A stretch of 14,981 nucleotides of DNA, taken from contig CALZIH010000115.1 of NCBI GenBank assembly GCA_945787305.1, forward strand, positions 1 through 14,981. The letters run 5' to 3'. Of this stretch, positions 6,461 to 14,726 are shown in pieces. The position numbers were made by a program, and so were the translations under genes. The notes under the pieces are model-generated. The model was given only the letters and a program-made list of their open reading frames with translations, made no database searches and was not told the DNA's origin. Numbering within the stretch: position 1 is the stretch's first letter; each line of letters begins with the position of its first letter. Source of the stretch: an uncultured Desulfobulbaceae bacterium (GTDB taxonomy: Bacteria > Desulfobacterota > Desulfobulbia > Desulfobulbales > Desulfobulbaceae).

Positions 6461-7777
6461 TCAATCACCAAGCATCTTTTTCCAGCATTCAAGATCGGCA
6501 AGGGCAAGATCGGCCCGGTACCCTCCCCGCTCTTTTTTACGAATCTTCTTCGTCAACGGCGGAAACAAGCCAAAATTGACGTTAGAGGGTTGAAAATGAT
6601 CGGGATCAGTAGAGGTTAAATGTTGAATAAGGGCACCATGGGCTGTGGCAGGCGGCGGTACATGTAGCGTTTTCCCCTGGAGCATACGCCCGGCATTGAT
6701 CCCGGCCAACAACCCCATGGCCGCTGACTCCACATATCCTTCAACGCCGGAGAGCTGACCGGCCAGGAACAGGCCAGATTGTCGCTTCATTTGCAGAGCG
6801 GAGTCCAACAGTTCCGGGGCGCAGATGAAGGTATTACGGTGAATAGAACCCAAGCGGACAAACTCCGCCCCTTCCAGTCCTGGTATCATTTTGAAAATGC
6901 GTTTCTGCTCCGGGTATGTCAGCTTGGTCTGAAACCCCACAAGGTTATACATGGTTCCTTCACGGTTTTCCGCCCGCAGCTGGACAACGGCGTGAAAGAT
7001 AACTCCTGTGTCGGGATGGGCCAACCCTACAGGTTTCATTGGGCCGAAACGCAGGGTATCTTTTCCCCGCTCGCACATGACTTCTATGGGCAGGCAGCCC
7101 TCAAAATATTTCACATCCTCAAAATCTTTTAAGGGAACCGTTCCAGCCTGGCTCAACTGCTCAATAAATTCAGTGTATTGCGCTTCATCCATAGGACAAT
7201 TCAGGTAGTCACCAGGCCCCTCGTCATCCCAACGCGATTTACGGTACACCACATCCATATTCAGCGACTCTGCCGACACGACCGGGGCAATGGCGTCATA
7301 AAAGGCAAGGTGTCGATTGCCGGTCAGTTGTTGCAGGCTGTCGGTCAAGCCTTCAGAGGTAAGCGGCCCCGTGGCAAGGATAACGGGGCTACCAGCGCTC
7401 TCAGGAATTTCTGTCAGCTCCTTTCGTACGACAGTGATCAACGGGTGTCCTTCTATACGCCGGCTGATCATTTGGGAGAACTTCTGCCGGTCGACGGCCA
7501 AGGCGCTGCCGGCTGGGACAGCTGTTTCGTCAGCGGCGGCAATGGTGATTGAACCAAGGCGACGCATTTCTTCTTTGAGAAGACCAACCGCAGAGTTGAC
7601 GGCATTGGAACGTAGTGAATTAGAGCAGACCAACTCGGCAAGAGAATCGGATTCATGGGCAGGACTAAAGGTGATCGGCTTCATTTCATAGAGCTCAACC
7701 GGTATTCCCTGGTGGGCCACCTGCCAGGCCGCTTCACAACCGGCCAGTCCACCACCGACAATAATGACTTTATCCAT
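6461..7777 (-). CDS. trmFO: TrmFO, methylene-THF/FAD tRNA m5U54 methyltransferase
   Basis: TrmFO transfers a one-carbon unit from 5,10-methylene-THF to uridine 54 of tRNA and reduces it with FADH2, giving 5-methyluridine in the T loop. The 438-residue length is normal. The N-terminus shows the dinucleotide-binding IIVGGGLAGCEAAW (5-18). The family signature ELVCSNSLRSN contains C51, and FEGCLPIEVM contains C228. These match the two cysteines known in TrmFO catalysis (C53 and C226 in the Bacillus subtilis enzyme). The C-terminal FGLFPPL also fits. The ATG start is preceded by a weak AGGTAGAG. It is the last gene of the minus-strand methyl-cycle cluster, 136 bp after the 3D-domain gene, and shares the methylene-THF pool with the YitJ-like enzyme. 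No intrinsic terminator is evident in the 67 bp before the convergent kinase gene. Confidence 0.97.
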   Translation of the reverse strand: MDKVIIVGGGLAGCEAAWQVAHQGIPVELYEMKPITFSPAHESDSLAELVCSNSLRSNAVNSAVGLLKEEMRRLGSITIAAADETAVPAGSALAVDRQKFSQMISRRIEGHPLITVVRKELTEIPESAGSPVILATGPLTSEGLTDSLQQLTGNRHLAFYDAIAPVVSAESLNMDVVYRKSRWDDEGPGDYLNCPMDEAQYTEFIEQLSQAGTVPLKDFEDVKYFEGCLPIEVMCERGKDTLRFGPMKPVGLAHPDTGVIFHAVVQLRAENREGTMYNLVGFQTKLTYPEQKRIFKMIPGLEGAEFVRLGSIHRNTFICAPELLDSALQMKRQSGLFLAGQLSGVEGYVESAAMGLLAGINAGRMLQGKTLHVPPPATAHGALIQHLTSTDPDHFQPSNVNFGLFPPLTKKIRKKERGGYRADLALADLECWKKMLGD

Positions 7778-7913
7778 TTACTCTACCTGAACAACATCTC
7801 AGTGTGATGACATCGTAACAAGTCAAATCCGCCTGTTGCTCAATAGGAAAAAATAACAGGTTATGACCTGGCCGCCGTCTGAAGCGGGACTTTTTACGAC
7901 ACCGAAAATATGA

Positions 7914-8413
7914 TTAACGGACAATCTCAACTTCAAGCCGCTGCCGGCCCCAGTTCAAAGCCTCCTGATGAGACTCAAAGTACAGATCAATCCGGCCCGG
8001 CCCTTTGATTGCTGAACCTCGATCCTCAACCGTTCCCCAGCCATAGCCGGGCACGAGCATCCTGGTTCCAAAGGGATAATATTTGGTATCAGCGGCAATG
8101 GTGCCGTCTCGCGGAAACCACAGCCAGGGAAAAACCGTGCGAACCGGAATCATCCATGGCCGGGACAGGCTGTCCACGGAAAACAAACCGGCCTGCGGGA
8201 TCACCGGCTCGCTGCCGGCGGCGGTCAAGCCACTGTAGGGATGGCCATCAGCTTTACCGGCGTTGACATATTTGTTCCAGAAGTCAAGCTTCAGACGCGT
8301 TCCCATGAACAACACACTCCGCAACCGCAATAGGCGGTGGCCTCCATTATCCTTTTCTCACCACCAGCGCAACCGACAATGAACAAGAGCAGATAAAAAA
8401 AGGCACAGGACAC
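7914..8413 (-). pseudogene. 3D-domain lipoprotein, frameshifted
   Basis: The intact part (8294 down to 7914) encodes LKLDFWNKYV..., ending in a 3D (Asp-Asp-Asp) domain: GTIAADTKYYPFGTRM, GWGTVEDRGSAIKGP and RIDLYF carry the three aspartates. Such domains resemble MltA/RpfB-type cell-wall-acting folds. The matching N-terminus is in another frame: from GTG at 8411-8413 (or TTG at 8414-8416) it reads MSCAFFYLLLFIVGCAGGE, a lipoprotein signal with lipobox IVGC, then ATAYCGCGVCCSWERV, and stops at TGA 8291-8293. The frames meet near 8294-8297. One extra base or two fewer would join them, so the lesion may be a small indel, a larger deletion of length 3n+1, or a sequencing error. A TTG at 8328-8330 could start the shorter 138-residue frame, but that product would lack the signal peptide and Cys-rich segment. 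The gene lies 40 bp after ahcY. Confidence 0.75.
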
Positions 8414-8453
8414 CAATGGTGCCGCTGCGCCTCTTGTTTGGTGAACAATCGGT

Positions 8454-9740
8454 CTAATAACGATAATAATCCGGTTTAAAAGGCCCTTCGACCGGCACGC
8501 CGATATATTCGGCCTGTTCAGGGGTCAAGGTGGTCAGATGGACGCCGATTTTTTTCAGATGGAGGGTTGCCACTTTCTCATCAAGCTTCTTGGGAAGGAA
8601 GTACACCTGATTCTCATACTGGTCGGAATTCAACCACAGTTCAACCTGGGCCAGGACCTGGTTGGTAAAGGAATTGGACATGACAAAGCTCGGGTGACCG
8701 GTTGCGCAACCCAAATTGACTAGGCGCCCTTCGGCCAGAACAATAATCCGTTTGCCGTCGGGAAAGATCACATGATCCACCTGCGGCTTGATATTTTCCC
8801 ATTCCAGCTCACGAATTCCGGCAATATCGATCTCGGAATCAAAATGGCCGATATTAGATACAATGGCCTGGTCCTTCATACTATCCATATGTGACCGGGT
8901 GATGACCTCCAGATTACCGGTACAGGTTACAAAAATATCACCAACCGGGGCGGCTTCTTCCATGGTCACCACCTGGTAGCCTTCCATGGCCGCCTGCAGA
9001 GCGCAGATCGGGTCGATTTCCGTCACCATAACAGTGGCGCCCATGCCGCGCAGAGCCTGGGCACAACCCTTGCCCACGTCGCCATAGCCGACCACAACCG
9101 CGATCTTACCGGCAATCATAACGTCAGTGGCCCGCTTGATGCCGTCAATCAACGATTCTCGACATCCATAGAGGTTGTCAAATTTCGATTTGGTTACCGA
9201 ATCGTTGACGTTAAAGGCAGGAGTCAACAACTTGCCGTCCCGGGCCATCTCGTTAAGCCGATGAACACCGGTTGTGGTCTCCTCGGAAATGCCGCGAACA
9301 TCCTTAAGCAGTTCCGGATACTTTTCGTGCATGATCTGGGTCAGATCACCACCGTCATCAAGAATCATATTGGGCCGCCAGTCATCGGGCCCGAAAATGG
9401 TCTGCTCAATACACCACCAGAACTCCTCCTCGCTCTCGCCTTTCCAGGCAAATGTCGGGATTCCGGCAGCAGCCATGGCAGCGGCTGCATGGTCCTGGGT
9501 GGAAAATATGTTGCAGGAAGACCACCGCAGTTCGGCGCCAAGCTCTACCAAGGTTTCCATCAAAACGGCGGTCTGGATAGTCATATGCAAACAACCGGCT
9601 ATTCTGGCCCCCTTTAACGGCTTCTGGGCACCATACTCTTCCCGCAGAGCCATCAGGCCAGGCATTTCAGTCTCGGCAATAGCCACTTCTTTACGGCCCC
9701 ACTCGGCCAGGCTCATATCTGCTACTTTGTAATCACTCAT
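8454..9740 (-). CDS. ahcY: Adenosylhomocysteinase
   Basis: AhcY reversibly hydrolyses S-adenosylhomocysteine to adenosine and homocysteine, removing the inhibitor left by SAM-dependent methylation. The 428-residue product shows the family blocks: SLAEWGRKE near the N-terminus, GCLHMTIQTAVL (49-60), SSCNIFSTQDHAAAA (74-88), DDGGDLT (128-134), NDSVTKSKFDN (179-189) and the NAD-binding VVGYGDVGKGCA (216-227). It ends KPDYYRY, as the family normally does. It uses tightly bound NAD and usually acts as a tetramer. The ATG is preceded by GGAG 11 nt upstream. It lies 69 bp after metK, with a perfect hairpin in the gap, and probably belongs to the same transcript. No lesion is seen. Confidence 0.98.
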   Translation of the reverse strand: MSDYKVADMSLAEWGRKEVAIAETEMPGLMALREEYGAQKPLKGARIAGCLHMTIQTAVLMETLVELGAELRWSSCNIFSTQDHAAAAMAAAGIPTFAWKGESEEEFWWCIEQTIFGPDDWRPNMILDDGGDLTQIMHEKYPELLKDVRGISEETTTGVHRLNEMARDGKLLTPAFNVNDSVTKSKFDNLYGCRESLIDGIKRATDVMIAGKIAVVVGYGDVGKGCAQALRGMGATVMVTEIDPICALQAAMEGYQVVTMEEAAPVGDIFVTCTGNLEVITRSHMDSMKDQAIVSNIGHFDSEIDIAGIRELEWENIKPQVDHVIFPDGKRIIVLAEGRLVNLGCATGHPSFVMSNSFTNQVLAQVELWLNSDQYENQVYFLPKKLDEKVATLHLKKIGVHLTTLTPEQAEYIGVPVEGPFKPDYYRY

Positions 9741-9774
9741 TCTAGTGTTTGCTCCAATGATTCAGAGTTAAATG

Positions 9775-9793
9775 TTCGACAACAGCTGTCGAA
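9775..9793 (-). promoter_or_regulatory. Hairpin between metK and ahcY
   Basis: TTCGACA (9775-9781), loop ACAGC, TGTCGAA (9787-9793) forms a perfect 7-bp stem in the leader of ahcY. In the minus direction a T-run precedes it and does not follow it, so it is not a normal terminator for metK. The CGACA/TGTCG arms recur in the hairpin upstream of metK (11020-11041). Confidence 0.4.
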
Positions 9794-9809
9794 AAAAGGG
9801 TGCGTTTCC

Positions 9810-10973
9810 TTAGATACCGGCAGCGCTTTTTAATTCCTCGACCTTGTCGGTACGCTCCCAGGTGAAGTCTGGTAGCTCACGGCCAAAATGACCGTAGGCT
9901 GCGGTGTTTCGATAAATAGGCCGGAGCAGGTTGAGCTGTTGAATAATTGCTTTGGGTCGAAGATCAAAAACCTTACCAATAACTTCAATCAGTTGCTCAT
10001 CCGCTACCTTACAGGTGCCAAAGGTCTTGACATTGATGGACACCGGTTGGGAGATACCGATGGCATAGGCGATCTGTACTTCCACTTCTTTCGCCAGCCC
10101 GGCGGCCACTATATTTTTCGCCACATAGCGTCCCATGTAGGAGGAGGAACGATCGACCTTGGACGGATCCTTACCGGAAAAAGCACCACCACCGTGGGAG
10201 CCGCGGCCACCATAGGAATCAACGATGATCTTACGTCCGGTTACGCCGCAGTCTCCGACCGGCCCACCAATAACAAATCGGCCCGTGGGGTTGATAAAAT
10301 ACTTTGTATTTTCATCCAGCATTTCAACGGGAAGGATCGGCTTAAGAACTTCCTCCATCACCCCTTCCTTCAGGTCTTTATAGGCGACATCCGGGCTATG
10401 CTGGGTGGAAAGAACCACCGCCTCGATACGCTTGGCGACATTGTCTTCATACTGGATAGTCACCTGGCTCTTGGCATCGGGGCGAAGCCAAGGCAGAACG
10501 CCGGCCTTGCGAACCTCTGCCTGCCGCTTGACCAGGCGATGGGCGTAGGTTATGGGCATGGGCATCAGGACACTGGTTTCATCACAGGCGTAGCCAAACA
10601 TCAAACCCTGGTCACCGGCCCCCTGATCAAGATCCAAGCCCTTACCCTCATCAACGCCCTGGGCAATATCAGCCGACTGTTTATCAATGGAGGTGAGGAC
10701 CGAACAGGATTGCCAGTCAAAACCCATATCTGAAGAATTATAACCGATTTCACGGATAGTCTGTCGAACAATACTGGGCATATCGACCCAGGCCGAGGTG
10801 GTGATTTCTCCGGCAATCAGAGCCATACCGGTTGTGACCAGCGACTCACAGGCAACCCGAGCGTGGATATCCTGCTCAAGAATAGAATCAAGGATGGCAT
10901 CGGAAATCTGGTCGGCGACCTTGTCAGGATGCCCCTCGGAAACGGACTCGGAGGTAAAAAGATGTGTGGACAT
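9810..10973 (-). CDS. metK: S-adenosylmethionine synthetase
   Basis: MetK makes SAM from methionine and ATP, releasing phosphate and pyrophosphate. The 387-residue length is standard. Family motifs are present throughout: SESVSEGHPDKVADQISDA (9-27, with catalytic H15), GAGDQGLMFGYA (about 117-128), and the glycine-rich phosphate-binding GGGAFSGKDPSKVDRS (about 241-256). The ATG at 10973 has a strong GAGGAG (10984-10979) with 5-nt spacing. The ribosome site abuts two copies of AACCGGTT (10986-11002), a palindrome that could form a hairpin beside the Shine-Dalgarno sequence. The gene is 76 bp after the broken YitJ-like gene and 69 bp before ahcY. It appears intact. Confidence 0.98.
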   Translation of the reverse strand: MSTHLFTSESVSEGHPDKVADQISDAILDSILEQDIHARVACESLVTTGMALIAGEITTSAWVDMPSIVRQTIREIGYNSSDMGFDWQSCSVLTSIDKQSADIAQGVDEGKGLDLDQGAGDQGLMFGYACDETSVLMPMPITYAHRLVKRQAEVRKAGVLPWLRPDAKSQVTIQYEDNVAKRIEAVVLSTQHSPDVAYKDLKEGVMEEVLKPILPVEMLDENTKYFINPTGRFVIGGPVGDCGVTGRKIIVDSYGGRGSHGGGAFSGKDPSKVDRSSSYMGRYVAKNIVAAGLAKEVEVQIAYAIGISQPVSINVKTFGTCKVADEQLIEVIGKVFDLRPKAIIQQLNLLRPIYRNTAAYGHFGRELPDFTWERTDKVEELKSAAGI

Positions 10974-10985
10974 GACTTCTCCTCA

Positions 10986-11002
10986 AACCGGTTGAACCGG
11001 TT
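10986..11002 (-). promoter_or_regulatory. Double AACCGGTT palindrome at the metK ribosome site
   Basis: AACCGGTT occurs at 10986-10993 and 10995-11002, separated by one base. Each 8-mer is self-complementary, and the pair is palindromic as a whole. It ends one base from the GAGGAG of metK. It could be a protein operator or an RNA hairpin controlling access to the ribosome site. No matching copy was seen upstream of the other genes. Confidence 0.4.
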
Positions 11003-11019
11003 AAAAATAATTAGACTAT

Positions 11020-11041
11020 CGACAGATCATGGTGTCTGTCG
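11020..11041 (-). promoter_or_regulatory. Hairpin upstream of metK
   Basis: CGACAGA (11020-11026), 8-nt loop, TCTGTCG (11035-11041) is a perfect 7-bp stem located 8 bp after the YitJ-like stop and about 46 bp before the metK start. On the minus strand a T-rich stretch follows only after about 12 nt, so it is at most a weak terminator. It could mark a processing or regulatory site. Confidence 0.4.
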
Positions 11042-11049
11042 GGTACAGT

Positions 11050-12910
11050 TCAGCTTGATTCCTTTCGCCGAATCTGGCGAACGAAATCAAGAACTATTTC
11101 CCATTTATTCAAAGGGCTTATCAAATACAACCCGTGAATAAACGGAAGAATATCCTCAATCAGCCGGCCGGTGTATTCCAAGGCGACCTTGCGCTGGTCA
11201 TTAACCTCATCATAACCGGCAAGCTGTCTGCGCAGCTCCTTGGGTACAGAAATGCCGGGCACCTCGTTGTGGAGAAATTCGGCATTTCTCGACGAGATCA
11301 GGGGGAATATTCCGGGGAAAACCAGAATATCGACATGACTGATTTGTTCCATCATCTGTTCCACCACTTCCCTGGAAAAAAGCGGCTGGGTCATGGCAAA
11401 ACGCAAAACGGGCTCCAAGAGCGGCCTTTTTCTCCAAGCGACCGATCTGCAGGCCGGGATTCGAGGGACGAAAACTGAACGCTGCACCGATGGAGAAGTT
11501 CGTCTCCTCCCGAGTGGAGCGTCCGGCCATATTCACGCCGCTATTCAATCCGGCCAACATCCGAATGAGACCTTCGGAACGGAGATCAAACACACCGCTT
11601 ACCCCGGGCTGATCGGTACCACTTGCGGAATCGCCACTCACAGCGAGCACCGCCTCTACACCAAGAAGATGCGCCTCCATCATCCGTGACTGCAGGCCAA
11701 GGGCGTTGAGATCACGTCCGGTCTGGTGAATTATGGTCTGAATGCCGGTGCGCTGACGAATACGCGAGGCCATGCCCAGGTTGCCTGCCCGCAGGATCGC
11801 CAGCGGGTTTTCGCCAAGAGATATGGCGTCGACACCGGCGGCGGCAAGTTGCGAAGCGCCTTGTAATACCGGCTCCACATCAAGATGGGTCGGAGGATCA
11901 AGCTCGGCAATGATCGGCAAACGTTTCTTGTTCAACCCGGCCAGGAATCCACCAGGTTTGCTCGTTACCTCATCAGCATCCTTTTCCCGGCTACTGACGG
12001 TAACTTTTTCTCCCCGTACCCGTACCGGCTTGATACGAAGGGCTGAACGAAATTCCTGGACATGGGCCGGAGTAGTCCCGCAGCAGCCGCCGATCAGATG
12101 CACGCCGAACTTTATCATTTCACGGGCCCTGGAGGCCATATATCCCGGCTGGGCCGGATATATGGTTCTGCCGCCCACCATTTCCGGCATACCGGCATTG
12201 GGAAAGGCTGACAGCGGCGTCCCCTCCCCGGCAAGAGGCGTCATCTGTTGCACCGCCATGACCATGGCATCTATACCTCGACCACAATTGGTCCCGACCA
12301 CAACCGCACCTGCTTCCCGCATACGCCGACCACAGGTAAGGGCGTCCTCACCATGAACGGTCATGCCCCGGGCAGGAAAGACCATCTGCGCAATGACGGG
12401 TAATTCTGGAACCTCTTGTTGGGCAACGTTAATGGCCAACAGAATTTCTTCAAGCTGACTGAAAGTTTCTATAATCAGGAGATCGGCACCGCCTTCGGCC
12501 AAGCCGAGTACCTGATGCCGATACGAATCGCGTATTTCCTCTTCACCGACCCCATCTTCTTCCAGGGGAAAACTCTCTCCGGAAGGCCCGACCGACCCGG
12601 CGACATACACCTGGTGACCGGCGGCCTTGGCGGCAATTTCCGCACCGGCCCGGTTGATTTCACGAACCTGCTCTTCGGCCCCGGCCTCACGCAGTTTAAA
12701 GCGGTTGGCACCAAAGGTATTGGTCTCAATCAGTTGACTGCCGGCCCGGATATATTCCTCATGGGCACTGAAAATCGTCTCCTTTGCCTGCAGGTTCAAC
12801 AGGTCAAGATTGCGACCACGTTCTATTCCGCGCTCAAAGAGATAGGATCCCAGGGCTCCATCTGCCAACACCACGTGATCTTGTATATATGTCAGAAAAT
12901 CAGGCTTCAT
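11050..12910 (-). pseudogene. yitJ: Homocysteine S-methyltransferase/methylene-THF reductase fusion, frameshifted by 7-bp duplication
   Basis: The gene encodes a fusion like Bacillus YitJ: an N-terminal homocysteine methyltransferase (about 1-295, zinc-ligand cysteines C209 in VGTNCG and C276/C277 in IGGCCGTTP) and a C-terminal MTHFR domain (about 325 onward: IIAELDPPTHLDV, LGLQSRMMEAHLLGVEAVLAVSGD, SIGAAFSFRPSNPG). The first frame goes off course after GARFA (residue 503) and ends at 11210 with unrelated sequence. The true C-terminus (MTQPLFSRE... to LDFVRQIRRKESS) continues in another frame to 11050. The cause is visible: GCAAAAC occurs twice in tandem (11396-11402 and 11403-11409). Removing one copy restores GARFAMTQPLFSRE and a 617-residue protein of normal size. 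The homocysteine methyltransferase half may still be made, but the MTHFR half is truncated. It is the first gene of the methyl-cycle cluster. Confidence 0.9.
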
Positions 12911-13271
12911 GTACAGTCATATGCGGAGAGGTGCAAGCAGCTTGAACAACAGTCTCTTTCATTGCGGCAAGTTCGATGAACTCCCTACAAAAAACACTGG
13001 ATATCATGATTGTTAGTAGATTACTCCAAAAAATAAGGGCATGCATTACAAGCGAAAGCTACAAAAGTTTAATCTTATATTTATACAAAATCTACCCGTC
13101 AAATTCAACCTAAAACAACCTCATTCCGACCATATCCCCTATTGCCGCACTGAATTATCCATCATAAACTGTTGATCTCTTCGTTAACACCTGCACAAAA
13201 AGAAAAAGAATTTCTCCCCGGGGTGTATTTTTGCTATTCTAAACGGAAGACAATTCAATATTTGGCCCTGT
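12911..13271. other. Divergent intergenic region
   Basis: This 361-bp AT-rich region separates the minus-strand methyl-cycle cluster from the plus-strand transglutaminase gene. It holds the minus promoter at 13074-13102 and a predicted 157-nt leader toward 12910. No SAM riboswitch core (S-box or SAM-II) could be recognised in the leader. On the plus side no convincing promoter or ribosome site for 13272 stands out. Confidence 0.6.
13074..13102 (-). promoter_or_regulatory. Sigma70-like promoter for the methyl-cycle cluster
   Basis: Reading the minus strand, TTGACG (13102-13097) and TATAAG (13079-13074) each match consensus in five of six positions and are exactly 17 bp apart. Transcription would begin near 13067, giving a leader of about 157 nt before the YitJ-like ATG at 12910. 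This is the best promoter upstream of the cluster. Confidence 0.65.
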
Positions 13272-14726
13272 ATGCTGAACCGAACCGTACAAACAACCCT
13301 GCTTCTCATCTGGATAGCGCTGATCGGCATACTCATTCGCAGAGACATACTGATTCCCGAAGTGCAAACCGAAGAAATCATGCTTTTACAGCAGGCCCGC
13401 CAGGAACACTATTTCGGTGTCTGGTTCAACGACAAGCGAATCGGGTATGTTGTTGAGCGACTGCTGCCGAACCCGGAGAAAAAAAATGGGTTCATCATTG
13501 ACCAACAGGCCTTGATTAACCTGAGAGTTCTCAACACCATTCAGCCTGTCAGCATGCACCTCACCGGCGACTTAAACAACCAGATGCAGCTACAAAGCTT
13601 TTCTTTCAACTTCAGCTCTGCTTTCTACCAGATGGAGGCCAGTGGCAAGGTCACTGGCAATAGGGTTGACTTCACTCGGGATACCGGGCAGACCATCATT
13701 AAAGACAGGATTGTTTTTGACAGGCCCCCTCTCCTGCCGCTCAATCAACGGCCATGGCTTTTAAGCCAACTGCCGAGCCCTGGGGACAAGGGAAAAGTTT
13801 CGTTTTTCGATCCCCTTTCCTTAGAACCCAGGGCAGCAACCATAGAGTACCATGGGTTAGATAAACAACTTATCCATGGCAGGGTTTATACCCTACATCA
13901 TTACAGTGAACGATTTTCGGGCATGCGGACCAACTTTTATCTTGATGATCACGGAAAGATCATCAAAGAAAGCTCACCGGCAGGGTTTATTTTCCTCGCC
14001 GAACCAAAGTTCAAGGCTACCGAAATAAGCACAGCAGGCGATGAATTACTGCAGGCCGTTGCCGTACCCTACAGCGGCAGCCTACCGGAGAAGGAGAACA
14101 CGCTTGTACGTTACCGGCTCAGTTTGCCGGACGGGGTGCAATTCGACCTCGACGGTGGAGGACAGCAATTAAACGGCAATATCCTCACCCTGCGTAGTGA
14201 ACCCTTTCCGCAACGAGCAACAACTCTCTCCACTGGACAGTGCAACGAACCCGCATCGCTTGGCGCCACCAGATATATCCAGGCAGACCATCCACTTATC
14301 AGGCAAACTGCCAAAGAAGTTATCGGCATGGTCGAAGACCCGGCCCAACAGGTTCGACTGCTTGCCGACTTTGTCCACAAGACCTTGGAAAAAAGACCGG
14401 TCCTTGGGCTACCAGATGCGCTCACCTCCCTGCAGGCAAAAAAGGGCGACTGCAATGAACACGCTGCCCTGTTTGCCGCCCTGGCCAGAAGCATCGGTAT
14501 ACCGACGGAAATCGCGACCGGAGTAAGCCTGTATCGCAATAAATTTTATTATCACGCCTGGAACGAGGTCTGTTTAAATAATTCATGGCACGGCCTGGAT
14601 ACAACCATCAACCAGATTCCAGCAGGTCTGCTCCATATTCGATTTGGCCGTGGCGACCTTGACCAGCAACTCAAAATAGGCAGCCTGCTGGGTAAACTGA
14701 GTATCGAAATACTAAGCGAAGAGTAA
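13272..14726 (+). CDS. Membrane-anchored transglutaminase-like domain protein
   Basis: The 484-residue product has an N-terminal hydrophobic anchor (about 6-22), a long middle region of unrecognised, probably beta-rich character (about 30-330), and a C-terminal transglutaminase-like (TGc) fold. Its catalytic triad is C394 in KKGDCNEHAALFAALARSIG, H428 in FYYHAWNEV and D443 in WHGLDTT. In bacteria this fold mostly belongs to cysteine peptidases or amidases. Here the anchor suggests it faces the periplasm. The substrate is unknown. The ATG at 13272 lacks a clear ribosome site, but the anchor begins immediately after it, which supports the start. The stop TAA overlaps the ATG of the next gene (TAATG), so it is translationally coupled to an ABC ATPase and probably works with that exporter. 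Confidence 0.88.
   Translation: MLNRTVQTTLLLIWIALIGILIRRDILIPEVQTEEIMLLQQARQEHYFGVWFNDKRIGYVVERLLPNPEKKNGFIIDQQALINLRVLNTIQPVSMHLTGDLNNQMQLQSFSFNFSSAFYQMEASGKVTGNRVDFTRDTGQTIIKDRIVFDRPPLLPLNQRPWLLSQLPSPGDKGKVSFFDPLSLEPRAATIEYHGLDKQLIHGRVYTLHHYSERFSGMRTNFYLDDHGKIIKESSPAGFIFLAEPKFKATEISTAGDELLQAVAVPYSGSLPEKENTLVRYRLSLPDGVQFDLDGGGQQLNGNILTLRSEPFPQRATTLSTGQCNEPASLGATRYIQADHPLIRQTAKEVIGMVEDPAQQVRLLADFVHKTLEKRPVLGLPDALTSLQAKKGDCNEHAALFAALARSIGIPTEIATGVSLYRNKFYYHAWNEVCLNNSWHGLDTTINQIPAGLLHIRFGRGDLDQQLKIGSLLGKLSIEILSEE

Noticed and set aside
9888..10733. A long plus-strand frame (281 codons) antisense to metK
   Set aside because: It lies wholly opposite a highly conserved gene and is explained by metK codon structure.
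11050..11487. A separate 145-codon gene downstream of the YitJ-like gene
   Set aside because: Its body is the C-terminal end of the MTHFR domain, displaced by the 7-bp duplication, not an independent gene.
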